Below, piece by piece: positions 10,107-22,269 of a stretch of 64,000 bases of DNA. Each line of letters begins with the position of its first letter. Position 1 is the stretch's first letter. Below the pieces are notes generated by a model. That model saw nothing but the letters and a program-made list of their open reading frames with translations. It made no database searches and was not told the origin of the DNA. Position numbers and translations under genes: made by a program. Source of the stretch: Colocasia esculenta (Eukaryota > Streptophyta > Magnoliopsida > Alismatales > Araceae); NCBI GenBank assembly GCA_014218235.1, contig CM024766.1, forward strand, positions 25,641,346 through 25,705,345. Direction: 5' to 3'.

Positions 10107-13100
10107 CAGAGAGTGAAGGGGGGAAGAAAGGTAGTATCAGGTAACTGGAGTGTTGCAAAATCAACTTGGACAGCTTCAGTGTGGGCTTCAACTGATCCAG
10201 TGCTTTGATGGCATCCTTGAACTTACCCAAATGAATCTCAGGGAGACGATGAGATACCATTAGTCATTGAACATTTGAAGGTCGGATCATCTTGATCTCC
10301 TTTTGATTGAAGGGAGCCCAGGTGTCCTTATGGTGCATCAGAACCATTCAGATATGTCAGGGAATGGTCCCTTGGAGGGAACCTGGCAGATCTGGCAAGA
10401 AGAAATTTATTGTAGAGAGCTTTATGCCCCCGAGCCCACTGCTCTTCAGTTGGGATTTGGCTAGAGAGAAGATTTTAGATTTTATGAATTTGGAGAGGGA
10501 ACTATAAGGGAAAATGACATTAAGGTGATCAGTAAGATCTAGATGAGGAAGATTGAAAATAGAAGCAAAGACCACTTTCTGAAGGAATTCTCTGTAAAGA
10601 GGTTTATTCTTGGTGTCCACTGTCAGAGAAAACCATAGAGGGGGATAATGAGGATCAGAGGATTTAGATGATGTGGAGGTGATTTTGTGTTTCTTATGGA
10701 CAGGACTAGAAGAGTCTGTCCTATGACATGTTCTCCAACCTTCAGAACAGATCGGAGAATGGCTTCCTTAAACTCATCTTTGATGGCCCTAAGAAAGGGA
10801 CCATCAACCTGAGCACCCTTCAGAATGAGTGTAATGAAGGAGGGAGGAGAAATAGGATGAAGAAGAGAATGTGGGATAGAAGAAGTTGAAGCAGGTGGTC
10901 CAGAAGAAGATGGACCAGAGGATGAGGAGGCTCCAGCTGAAAAGGAGACTAGAGGTACCTCAAAGAGAGGCTTAGGTGGAGGAATGTGTGTGGAAGAGAC
11001 AGGAGGTGAAGAGGATTGGGAAGGAAAGGGGGTAGGAGAAGAGATGGTTATGGGTTTTGGCTGTTTAAATGGTTGAGGAGCTGGTGGTGCTGTTGAGGAG
11101 GAAGGTGGAGAAGGAGGGGTTGGTGTCTGAATGGGTGAAGGAGCTGGGGGCTCTGGAGAAACAACTTCTTCTTCTGCTTGGATTTGCTCAGACTCAGTCT
11201 CCACTGGCTCGGTTGGCCCTGACATTTCCTCAACTGGCCCTGCTGGCCCTTTAGCTGATGGCCCTATTGGCCGAGGTGCATCTTCAACAACAGATGGCCC
11301 GGATGGCCCTGATTCTTCTGCAGGCACAGACCCAGATGGTCTAGAAACATCTTCTTCAGTTCCCTCAGATGGCTGAGGAGCAGGTGGTAGAGTAGAAGGA
11401 GGTGCTAGTGCTCTTACCTCCTTCAAGATATCGGAAAGCATAGACTTCATGCTCCGTAATTCTTTATTAAACCATCTGATAGCATTCTTCACTTGTGACA
11501 ACTCTTTTGCTGCCGAGGCCTGGCTCATAAAAATTGAGTTGACATCTGATTGTATTGAGCATAGAATTTCACCTTGGGCATCCAATCTCTCTATCATAGG
11601 CTTCAAATTTATAACAATTTTTTGTCTCTGTGGCCTCTGATGTGGAGCATCCGCAAGGAGAGGAATATCTGAAGCAACTTCCTTTCCTTTCTCCCTTGCC
11701 TTGTCCATGGGTTCCTGTTGATCACCATGATCATCCTGCTCATCTGATTCTGAAGAACTGGTGGTTTCTCCTTCTCTGAACTGATTTTCTGGGGATTTTC
11801 TGTTCTCTCCCCCTGAGCCTCACCTTCTTTCTCACCCAAAGTCTCCCCTTCAGCAGGGGCATCTTCCATGGGTGCATCATCATGAACTGTTGTTGTATGT
11901 TCCTCTGGAGGAGGATCTTCCATCTGAACATCATTGTGGCCGGATGCCACATCCTCATTTTCTTGATCTTGCTCCCCCTGAGTAGGAACATCTTCCACTT
12001 GATCATTTTCAACAATAATTTCTTGCTCCCCCTGAATGGGAGCTTCCTCCATAACAACTTCTTCAGTGTGGACTGATGCCACAGCTTCAGGGATAGGTTC
12101 TTCTTGCTCCTTCTGGCTGGGAGCATCTTCCACAGAACTGCCATCTGTGTGGTCTGGTGCCACAGATTCCTCAACACTAGAAACCTCTTCCACACCTTGA
12201 GTGCTTGGAATGGACTCAAGTGCTCTTCGGAGGACTGACCCTATCCTAGAAGTAGGCGGGGCAATCTCTTGGAATTCTTCTACAGGTACGAGGTGCTCTA
12301 GAGGAATATCCTCTATCCTTCTCTCACTGGTTCTGATTTCCTCAACAATTTCCTGAATAATATCTGCTGGTGCTGTTGCCTGCTCTGCTGGTGCTTCTAC
12401 CTGTACTGATTCCTCTTGAACTACTGCAGTCTCTGAACTGTGACCTTCTTGTTGTTCTTCTTGGACATTAGGTACCTCTGCTGCTGTTGCGGATTCTTCT
12501 TGAGCTATTTGGGCTGTAGCTTCTCCTACCTCTTCCTGGACTTCTTGGGCTTTGCCAATTATGGCCTCACCCTCAACCACCGAAGTTTTGGTCCCAACAC
12601 CATTTACCACAGAAAATCTGCTTTTCCTTAAAATTCTGCTGTGGATAGCTTGCCCCATCTTCTCTACTACTGCTCTAGATAAATTTATGCTAAAATGTTT
12701 GAATACTTTAGTGAGCAGATGGGCATATGGCAGAGACACATTTATTTGCTCTTTGTGTCCCAAATCTGAGCATGAGCAAACTTCATTCGCTCCAGAATAA
12801 CTTCAGCCATGTTTATCTCCTTGTTCTAGATGGCCCAGAACATCATGTCCGAATCTGCCTTGGTGCACGTAGAGAATGTAGCACTTCTTGGAACCAAAAT
12901 TTTACAAACTATAAAGTGCAATAGACGGTTGAATGCATTCATCTGATTAATATCAAGTTTTCCATCCTTCAACTGAAATTCGGGACCTACAATCCCTAGT
13001 CCCTTTGCTTGGGAATCCACAGTGTGAATCCCACTGTGACCAGTGGTGCTAACTCCAAATAAAGACCTCAATAGCTCATGATCAACTTTAATCCGGGTAC

Positions 13101-13386
13101 CTTTGACAGATGATGTCAAGGACCCGTCCGCCTCAGTTCTCAAGCAAACATAGAAAGCCTTCACCAAGTCTGGATAGCTTACCTCAGAGAAAGTTGCAAT
13201 CTCTGTCCACTTCCTCCTTTCCATTGCTGCCACGATGTTGTGCATCCCATTCTTCTCTAAGTCTGCAATGTCCACTGCCTTGTTTCCATAGAGCTTCGTC
13301 TTCACAAAAGTGAACTTTCCTGCTGCTCCGCTGTGAGGAACTCGACTCCATAGCCCCACGCTGCCGGAAACAATAGGTGCGGCCAT
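10107..13386 (-). pseudogene. SIRE envelope-like ORF, copy 2 (longest visible version)
   Basis: The ATG at 13386 gives MAAPIVSGS, matching copy 1. The globular N-terminal part runs to 12826 (FTFVKTKLYGNKAVDIADLE to FSTCTKADSDMMFWAI). It continues after a frame change at 12763 with LPYAHLLTKVFKHFSINLS. A Glu/Gln-rich acidic part with EDAPIQGEQE-like repeats spans 12560-11740. A coiled coil lies near 11620-11440, then a Pro/Ser/Gly-rich part reaches about 10850, and a conserved tail ends near 10107. Frame breaks lie near 12826, 11700, 10720, 10620 and 10360. About 3.3 kb is visible. No convincing signal peptide or membrane anchor is seen, so 'envelope-like' is a positional name. Confidence 0.65.
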
Positions 13387-13799
13387 GGATTTTGATGGGG
13401 AAAGTTTCTGAAGGGTTGGAGTGAGGAGAGGAGCAGAAACCCCCAAGAAATTTCTCGCGAGAAGGAGTTTGGAGCTTGAAATCTTAGAGAGTCGATGCCG
13501 GAGTCGATAGGGTATCGCCTCAGCAGGAGGAAGGAGAAGAAGAAAAGGATGTGAATCATTTCCACACAGATTTTGGGTATATCAGGGAATAATGACTTTT
13601 TCGAAATCGGAGGCGTCATTATGACGGAAAACGACAAAATGACCAGTTCAATAGGAATAAGAGACTTATAAAATAGCGAATCGCTAGGAATAATTTTACA
13701 AGAATATTTGTGGAAATTCGCTTAAATCCAGGGAGGGAAAATAATTAACATTCTGATAATTATATTTCAGTTTTATACAGATAAATCTTTCACAATTTG

Positions 13800-15360
13800 C
13801 ACATGCCTATTCCCTTCTAAGAGATGTAAACCTCTCTTTAGGTAACGCCTTTGTGAAGATATCTGCTAACTGATTATTTGTATCAATAAAGGAAATATCT
13901 ATGTTCCCATTAGCTACATGATTACGAATAAAATGATATCTAACCTCAATGTGTTTTGTCCTTGAATGTTGTACTGGATTCTTGGTGAGATTTATAGCAC
14001 TGATGTTGTCGCATAACAAGGGAATTGTCTTGATATGTATCACATAGTCCTCAAGTTGCTGTTTGATCCATAGAAGTTGTGTACAGCAGCTTCCAGCAGC
14101 CACGTACTCAACTTCAGCTGTTGATAGAGCTACTGAATTTTGTTTCTTTGAGGACCATGATATCAGACATCCTGCAAGAAATTGACAACAACCACTGGTG
14201 CTTTTTCTATCTATTTTTCATCCAGCGTAGTCAGCATCAGAGTATCCTACTAAATTAATTTCACATGATTTTGGATACCAAAGACCTAAATCATGAGTCT
14301 AGCTAAGTACCAAAAAATTCTTTTAACACTAATTAAATGAGACTCTTTAGGATCTGCTTGGTATCTAGCACACATGCATACACTAAATAAAATATCAGGT
14401 TTGCTTGCCGTTAGGTAAAGTAATGAACCTATCATACCTCTGTAGATCTTTTGATCTGCTTTTTCACCATCCTTGTCACTGTCCATCCTTGTTGATGTGC
14501 TCATAGGTGTTGACAGTGGCTTGGCATTATCGAACCCAAACTTCTTAAAAGTTCCTTAGTATATTTGGCTTGACAAATGTGGGTGCCATCTTTTACTTGC
14601 TTGATTTGCAATCCTAGGAAGTAGTTTAGCTCCCCCATCATACTCATCTCGAATTCTCCCTGCATAAGCTTCTCAAAGTACTTGCAAAGAGATTCATCAG
14701 TAGAGCCAAAATTATATCATCTACATAGATTTGTACAAGCAATATATGTTTGACCTTAGACTTAATGAACAGAGTACTATCTACTTGACCTCTAATAAAA
14801 CCATGGTTTAATATAAAAGAGCTAAGCCTTTCATACCAGGCCCTAGGTGCTTGTTTTAAACCATATAGTGCTTTGTGTAATTAAAAACATGATTCGGAAA
14901 TTCAGTGTCATCAAAGCCTGGAGGTTGTTCTACATAAACTTCCTCCTTAATAAAACCATTAAGAAATGCAGACTTTACATCCATTTGAAATAGTTTCAGA
15001 TCTAATGCAGACGCATAAGCAAGTAAGATTCTAATAGCCTAAAGTCTAGCTACTAGTGCATAGGTATCGAAATCTATGCCTTCCTCTTAGGAATAGCTTT
15101 GAGCTACCAATCTGGCCTTGTTTCTTAAGATCACACCAGCTTCATCCAATTTATTTCTGAACACCCATTTGGTGCCAATCTCTGGATGATCTAATGGTCT
15201 AGGAACAAGTGACCATACATGGTTTCTCTTGTACTGATTCAGTTCATCTTGCATGGCTAAAATCCAAGATTCATCAAAGAGCTTCATTGACTGTCCTAGG
15301 CTCTATTTGAGAAACAAAAGCTAGATAATCACATGGAATAACATTACCTCTCGTTCTTAC
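13800..15360 (-). pseudogene. SIRE copy 2 reverse transcriptase and RNase H
   Basis: RT begins near 15290 with ESWILAMQDELNQYKRN and GTKWVFRNKLDEAG. The catalytic YVDD is encoded at 14727-14716. The block SLLYLTASKPDILFSVCMCARYQ is in the 14504-14286 segment. RNase H is well kept at 14103-13807 and ends with QLADIFTKALPKERFTSLRRE split across the end of pol, with SRTKHIEVRYHFIRNHV upstream. Several frameshifts and stops interrupt RT (about 15060, 14880, 14560, 14300). A short spacer of about 420 bases separates it from the envelope-like ATG at 13386. Confidence 0.85.
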
Positions 15361-15362
15361 CC

Positions 15363-16901
15363 CTACAGATGGATCACCAATAATGTTTTCAGGTGGGTGA
15401 TCTTTCTTGTATCTCCACTCTTTTGGAAGATTTTGATGAGAGATATCGCTTTGTTGTAGGTCTTCAGAGGTGGATCTTCCTTGTCCTCAATTGAAGTATT
15501 CTTTAGTTTCTTGGACAATTCATTTGCATCATCATTGTCACTATCTTCTTCCTTTCTCAAGGAAGGGTTAGTTTCATCAAAAATAACGTGTACTGATTGC
15601 TCAATTAATAAAGTGCGCTTATTAAACACTCTATCCTTTAGGTTTAGAAGCATACCCCATGAAGATGGCTTCGTCTGATTTGGCATCTAACTTATCGATG
15701 TCTCCTTTGCCGTTGTTGTGGATGAAGCATGGATATCCGAATGTCCTGAAGTGACTGATCTTCAGCTTCTTTCCCTTGTACAACTCATACGCAGTCTTCT
15801 TCAATATTGGCATAATCATCACTCGGTTGATTATATAGCAAGCTGTGTTTACTGCTTCAGCCCAAAAATATCTTGGCAAATCATATTCTGATAACATCGT
15901 CCTTGTCATGTCCAACAGGGTTCTGTTCTTCCTCTCAGCAACTCCATTTTGCTGTGGTGTTATTGGCGCTGAGAAATTATGCTCTATGCCTTGATCATCA
16001 CAGAAATTTCCAAATCTTTCATTTTGGAATTCTCTCCTTGGTCTGATCGGATTCCAACAATGCTAAACTTCTTGTCTTTCTATATCTTTTTACTGAAGCT
16101 TACAAAGTTCTCAAAAGTGTCATCTTTATGCTCCAGGAATGATACCCATGTGAATCTGGAGTAATCATCTACTATAACAAATCCATATTGCTTTCCTCCT
16201 AGACTGGTGGTCCTCATTGGCCCAAATAAGTCCATGTGTAAGAGTTCTAGTGGTTTAGAGGTTGTCACCATAGTCTTTGACTTGAATGGGGATTTTACAT
16301 GCTTCCCTTTTGCACAAGGCCCACTGACACTGTCCATTCTTGCGCTAACTTTAGGTAGACCTTCCACTAATCTACTCTTGATCAGCTTCCTTATGCCATC
16401 CAAATTGCAGTGGCCCAGTCTTTTGTGCCACAGCTCAGTTGACTGTTCTTTGTTTGCTGCTAAACAGATATCCTGACCTTTCAAATCTTCAAGGTAGAGT
16501 ACGTACATGTTCTTTTCTCTGTTGGCTTCAAAAATGACATCTCCATCTTTCATAATGCTGCACTTTGACTCTTGAAATTTGATTTGATATCCTTTGTCGC
16601 ACAGCTGGCTGATGCTGATGAGGTTATGCTTCAGTCCTCTAACACATAGGACATCTTCAATAATTGTTTTGCCTTTGCTGCTCACTGATCTGCTGCCTAT
16701 CACAGTCCATTTTCCATTATCTCCATAGGTGACTGTGCCTTCTTCAGCTTTTAAATGGGTAAAATACCTTCTGTTTCCTGACATATGCCTTGAGCATCCG
16801 CTATCTAAGTACCACTTGGATGCCCGAGGGTTTTCCTGAAATAAAACATCAAGCTTTAGGTACCCAAGTTCTTTTGGGTCCTGGTTGGTTAGTGTCATCA
16901 A
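15363..16901 (-). pseudogene. SIRE copy 2 protease and integrase
   Basis: A single open segment at 16901-16080 holds the protease block WYLDSGCSRHMSGN, the GAG-pre-integrase block LWHKRLGHCNLDGIRKLIK and the first part of the integrase core (LLHMDLFGPM, FVIVDDYSRFTW). After a frame break the core continues at 15915-15631 with FWAEAVNTACYIINRV and the C-terminal FGYPCFIHN. The acidic linker lies at 15686-15363. The protease is better preserved than in copy 1. Confidence 0.87.
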
Positions 16902-18618
16902 TTTTTCTTTTGATTATCCATCTTTTATGTTTAGTTGGACATGATATCTTGGTGTGTCCTAGCTTGTTGCAGTGATTGCAACATGTTGTTCTAGTTGCCT
17001 TTTCATATGGAACATATTTAAAGTTTGATTTATATGATGTATCTTGTTTAGTTACAAATTTAGGAGCTGGATATGTTTTTGGATACATTATCGTTTCTTC
17101 ATTATCTAGGGGTGTGTACCTACTCCATGCTCCTTTTGCCTGATCTTCTAGCTCCTCTTATTATTAAGGAATTTTTACCATTAGTAAATTTTTCTAACGT
17201 ACTTGATAGTTTATCATTTTCTTCTGTTAGTATTTTGATTTCATTTTTCATTTCGTCTGAACTTTCTTGTTTTTCTAGTTTGATTATTTGTTTATTTTTA
17301 TCTTTTAGATCTTCGCATAGTAACTCACTTCTTCTCTTAAGTTCATTACCTGCTTCTCTAGTTGTTCATTTTCTGATTTTAAATTTGAATTATATTCTCT
17401 AGACATACAACATTTTCTTACTAACTTTTAGTAATTTAGATACTTCTCTATATTTACTATAAAGCTCGTTGAAAGCTTCTTCTAAATCATCTGAATCAGA
17501 ATCATTACAGGAATCGAAAGATGGGTCAGAAGTTACCTTTTCTTCATTATTTGCCATGAAGGCCAGGTTGGCTTCTTCTTCTTCCTCACTGCTTGAGTTT
17601 GACTCGCTGTCCGAGTCGCTGTTGTTGCTCCAAGCTGCTACCATTGCTTTCTTCTTATATCTTCTGAATTCTTGGAACTGTCTTTCTTTTTGAATTCAGA
17701 TTTCTTGAGCTTCGGACATTCTGCTTTGATATGCCCGGCTTCTTACATTCGTAGCAGATGGGTCAGCTTTCTTTGAGTCTTTGACTTCAGGCCTTTTGAA
17801 GTTTTTCCCTTTCTTGAAATGTCTTCTCCCAGATTGATACTTTTTCTTTCTAGCTAAGATGCGTTGCAGCCTCCTAGATAGCATTGCTTCTTCGTCTTCA
17901 CTATTTTCACTGTAGGCTTCATCTTTAGATTGTTCCTCAGAGCTGCCTTCTGCTGCTTTGAGGGCATTTGTGTGCTTCTTCCTACTAGACGATTCTCCTA
18001 ATCTTTCCATGTTTATCTCATGGGCCATGAGGGACCCAATGAGTTTTTCCAGGGACATTTTCTTCAAGTCATTTGCTTCTTCTATCGCGGTTACTTTGGG
18101 AGTCCACGAAGATGGAAGAGACCTCAAAATTTTTCTTACCATATCTCCCATTTCATAACTTTTTCCGAGTCCAGCAAATCCGTTTGTAATATCTGTGAAT
18201 CTGCTGAACATTTGGGTTATACTCTCTTGGCTGCATTTGGAACCTTTCGTATTGTGTCACCAGAATGTCTATTCTGGCTTCTTTCACTTTATCCGTGCCT
18301 TCATAAGTGATTCTTAATTTTTCCCACATCTCCATTGCGGATTTGCAAGCTGATACACAGTTGAATTCCTTTTTACCGAGGGCACAACATAAAATGCTTT
18401 TGACTTTGAAATTGAGAGAAATCATCTTTTTGTCAACTTCTGTCCATTTGTCCTTTTCGTTGTGACTAGAAGGCCTCCTTCTTCTACAATTGACTAGATT
18501 TGAAAGTCGAAGCCTTGTAGGAAGTATTCCATTCTTATTTTCTAGTAGGTGTAATCTTCTCCATCGAACAGTGGTGGCCTATTGACTGACTGACCTTTGA
18601 GTGACCTTGGGCTGCCAT
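16902..18618 (-). pseudogene. SIRE copy 2 gag
   Basis: The start codon at 18618 gives MAAQ as in copy 1. The capsid part is cut by frame changes at about 18580, 18425 and 18220, and resumes at 18211 with MFSRFTDITNG. The first zinc knuckle near 17760-17715 has lost a base, so the fourth ligand is out of frame. The acidic coiled-coil part is at 17644-17400. The second knuckle (CCNHCNKLGHTKISC) sits near 16990-16940 in the 17088-16849 segment, directly before protease. Confidence 0.83.
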
Positions 18619-18669
18619 TTGATCTTTACTCTTCAGATCGTTGGATCTTCTTCTTTTTCGAAGAGACTC

Positions 18670-18681
18670 GCTCTGATACCA
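18670..18681 (-). other. Primer binding site of SIRE copy 2 (initiator tRNA-Met)
   Basis: The minus strand reads TGGTATCAGAGC, a perfect iMet tRNA complement, 2 bases from the LTR. Confidence 0.92.
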
Positions 18682-18683
18682 CT

Positions 18684-20868
18684 TGTTGCCCAGCTAGCTA
18701 GCCTAGAGGGGGGGTGAATGGGATATTAAAAAAATTTTAATACTTAAAACCTGTTCAAATAATGGTCACAAAACACACTTCGCAAATTGTTAGTGGTAGT
18801 GAAGGAAAAATCAAACACACAAAAGCAATCACACGACACAGAGAATTATCCTGATTCGGATCTCCTCTCCTTAGTAGTCCTACGTCCATTCCCTGAGCAA
18901 TATCTCAGGATTTCACTAACCCAAGGGTACTGTCCCACTTATGGACCCTTACACACCCAGCCACAGCTGGTCTTCTCTTCACTACCTGAAGAGGAACTTA
19001 CAACACCCTGGATACCACCAGGTCTTCCTTCTACATGAAGGGAATCTCACACCCTAGATCCCACCAGGTCTTCCTTTCACACGAAGGGAACAAACACACG
19101 AGAAAGTGTTTTAGGGATGAAGCCCCTAGATCAAGCTTATAGAACACTTCTTGATCTGAAGCTAAGAACTGAGAAGGAAAAGATCTACAACAAAGGACTC
19201 TTCTCAGAACTAAAGGCTCTCTCACAGATCTACACTTAGCACAGAGAGCAAGAGCTAGAACAGATGGGAATTTTTGCTTGGCTCTAGGAAAGCTTGCAGA
19301 AGGTTATAAGCGTTGTATCACTTATTGTTCTCTAACCGTTGTCTGTTCTTTAGGAGCTTCATTCTTCTATATATATCATCCTTTTGAAATTCGAACGTTG
19401 AAGTGCCCGTTGTCTCTAAGCATAAGTGAACATTAGACTGCTTGAGGCTTGGAAGCTTCCAGTCAATAGTCCTTTATCCTTTCATGCACGCAAAGAGAGA
19501 GAGAGGATCTTCTGTAATATCCTTTGGCTTCTATTCTGTCCAACGTTGTATGACGAATACTGTCAAAGACCTGCACACATTTCAGGCTTAAACAATAGAC
19601 AACTAAGTTGTCTCTTGTTGTCAGTCAACGTTAGAACGAATGTTCATCAAAATAGTAATGCCATTTGCTGTTCTAAAAGATGTTAAGAGTAAGCACGATA
19701 ATGAAAGATATCATCTGCATGCATGCAATGATACATTCAGTCTTCATAAATGCACAGCTGACAGAAAGATATGCGTGAAGACTTTGACTTTTCAACGTAT
19801 TGAATGTTAACTCGAGAACAAATTGTTGTCTTCCATGAAATTGTTGTATGCATGACTTACAGAATTGTTATATGCATAAGTGAATCGTTATGAATTCATA
19901 AACAAATAGATGCATACACAAATCGTTATATATGAATAACCAAATCGTTATAAGCGAATCATTGTGAAATGTATCGAATCGTTACAGCGACGAAGTCGTT
20001 ATGTAACTTGATGAGTCGCTATAGTGACAAAGTCGTTATGAAACTTATCGAATCGTTACGAGAGCAAATCGTTATGATCACTTAAGGAATCGTTGTGGAA
20101 AGCAAATCGTTATGATTACTTAACGAATCGTTGCGAGAAACAAATCGTTATGATCACTTAACGAATCGTTGCAGAAAGCAAATTGTTATGATTACTTAAC
20201 GAATCGTTGAAGAGAAACAAATCGTTATGATCACTTAAGGAATTGTTTTGGAACAAATCGTTATGATTACTTAATGAATTGTTGCGAGAAACAAATCGTT
20301 ATGATCACTTAACGAATCGTTGCAGAAAGTAAATCGTTATGATTACTTAACGAATCGTTGTGAGAAACAAATCATTATGATCACTTAAGGAATCGTTCTG
20401 GAACAAATTGTTATGATCACTTAAGGAATCGTACGAAAGCAAGTCGTTGCAATCACTTAACGAATGGTTGTGAGAAAATCGATGTGAACAGATTGTTATG
20501 AGAGAATCGATATGATTACTTAACAAATCGTTCTGAGATCGACTTCATTGAATCCAAAACGTTGTTTCAGTCTTTGAGAAATCATTATGAATCCAAAATC
20601 GATGATGGCACTTACGAAATCGTTATGGGGAAATCGTTACAACTCTCCTGAAATCGTTGTAGCATAAAGAAAGTCGATGTGAACTTAGATAGATTTCATG
20701 CTTTGAAACAAAATTGCTACAGTAGGAATAATGCTTACCATTTGGCTTGATTTTCCTTGTTTTATTTCCTGTGCTCAAGACTTATAGAAAATTCGTTAGA
20801 ATAGTTTTGTTAATCACCAAAATAGATAAGTAATTTGTATAAATTACATGGGGACAGTTGGATCATCA
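18684..20868 (-). repeat. 5' LTR of SIRE copy 2 (2185 bp)
   Basis: The LTR ends GGGCAACA on the minus strand beside the primer site. It starts TGATGATCC next to gypsy RT coding sequence at 20869. Homology with the 7929-10106 LTR is clear at both ends and in the CCTAGAGGGGGGGTGAATGGG block. The central minisatellites differ in unit structure. The expected 5-bp target duplication starting at 20869 is GTCCA; its partner lies outside the window. Confidence 0.82.
19960..20690. repeat. LTR minisatellite of SIRE copy 2, about 38-bp period of AATCGTT words
   Basis: Repeated units contain GAATCGTTGCGAGAAAC then AAATCGTTATGATCACTTAA. The same AATCGTT word is used as in the LTR of copy 1, but the unit is shorter (about 38 bp against about 60). 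This suggests separate expansions from a common seed. Confidence 0.8.
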
Positions 20869-21452
20869 GTCCAAGAAGCTTCTGATCTAAGTGACATTGG
20901 TCGGTCTCTCCCAGTTAAGTACAGCTTCACCTTGAAGGATCGACAACGATACTATCCTTGAAAATAACATGGCCTAGAAATGACACCTCCTCGAGCCAGA
21001 ATTCACACTTGCTCATTTGGTGTAGAGTTTATTGTCCCATAAGATCTGCAGAGCGATCCTCAGATGCTCCTCATGTTCTTCCTTGGTCTTGGAGTATATG
21101 AGAATATCATCATTAAATACCACGACGAATTTGTCGAGGTAGGGCCGATAAATGTTGTTCATCAATTGTATAAAAGCTGTAGGAGCATTGGTTAGTCCAA
21201 AAGGCATGACTACAAATTCATAATGACCGTACCTGCTCTTGAAAGCTGTCTTGTAAAATCCGCATCTTTAATCCTCATCTGATGATATCCCGATCTAAGG
21301 TCAATCTTAGAGAAATACTTAGCTCTTGAGATTTGATCAAATAACTCATCAACACGAGGCAGAGGGTATTTGTTCTTGATAGTGAGATTATTCAACTGCC
21401 TGTAGTTGATGCATAGCCTCAGAGATCTGTTCTTCTTCTTGACGAACAACAT
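20869..21452 (-). pseudogene. Gypsy element A reverse transcriptase (truncated)
   Basis: The segment 21452-21210 reads LCINYRQLNNLTIKNKYPLPR and FSKIDLRSGYHQMRI, the gypsy RT fingers and palm. A frameshift follows. The segment 21207-21013 reads MPFGLTNAPTAF and the catalytic region FNDDILIYS, where the usual FIDD has Ile changed to Asn but both aspartates remain. The last readable block is SKCEFWLEEVSFLGHVI (about 21000-20950), and homology ends near the codons for SFLG at 20875. The SIRE LTR starts directly after. Confidence 0.88.
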
Positions 21453-21603
21453 TGGTGCTCCCCAAGGAGAAGTACTTGGTCTGATAAATCACTTTTCCAG
21501 CAACTCCATCAATTGTTCCTTCAACTCTTTCAATTCAGTGGTGGACATTCTGTAGGGTTGGCGTGATACCGGTGCAGCTCCAGGTATTAAATCATTGAGA
21601 AGT

Positions 21604-22113
21604 TCACATATCTTTCAGGTGGAATGCCTGACAGCTCATCGGAAACATGTCGGGGTATTCTTGCACTATATGGATGTCTGATACCTTAGTTTCTTTCTTC
21701 TCAACTACTATTGCGGCAAGAAATTCCCTACAACCCTTTCTTATCATGTTCTGCACCTTTATAGTAGAGACGAGAGACAAGTGCCTCTTGTGTCTACGTC
21801 CCGTGAAGGTCAGTTTAGGGAATTCACTAAAGGAAAATTTCCCTCTCCGACAATCCATGATAGCCCCATACGTGGATAGCCAATCGGCTCCCAGAATAAC
21901 ATCGTAGCCCTCCATGGGCATACAGATCAAGTCATCTTTAAGATTGAGTTCACGAATCTTTACATCAGCTAATGGAAAGTATTTATTCAATTGAGTTTTT
22001 TCTCCTAGTGGTGTAGTAACAGGTAATTCAAATTCCATGGATGTAGGTTTTTCATTTAATGTATCAGCAAATGCTTGTGATATGAACGAATGTGTTGCGC
22101 CAGTATCAAACAA
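21604..22113 (-). pseudogene. Gypsy element A aspartic protease
   Basis: The frame reads MFDTGATHSFIS, which keeps the catalytic D-T-G triplet and the flap region VILGADWLSTYGAIMDC, as in gypsy retropepsins. It then reads into the linker before RT (YPDMFP). The link to gag upstream is lost through frameshifts around 22130. Confidence 0.87.
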
Positions 22114-22269
22114 AACAAATGTTGACTGGAAAGGACAGGTAGTGTACCTTCCACAACTCCACCTTCCTCGGTGGTCTCTATCTCTTGCAGAGCTTGAAGT
22201 CTGTCTAGCTTCTTCTGGCCAACCAGACGCTTCTCATTTTCTTTGAGCAGGGGGCATTCGATAATACGA

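Larger units (their letters stand above)
10107..20868 (-). mobile_element. SIRE/Maximus-type Ty1-copia retrotransposon, copy 2 (interrupted by copy 1)
   Basis: This copy has the same architecture and orientation as copy 1: LTR (18684-20868), primer site, gag, protease, integrase, RT, RNase H and envelope-like frame. The two interiors are clearly homologous but differ at many positions, with separate frameshifts, so they are not a recent duplication. The visible part stops at 10107, inside or at the end of the envelope-like frame. At its right end the neighbour is gypsy RT coding sequence, so copy 2 itself landed in that element. Confidence 0.82.
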
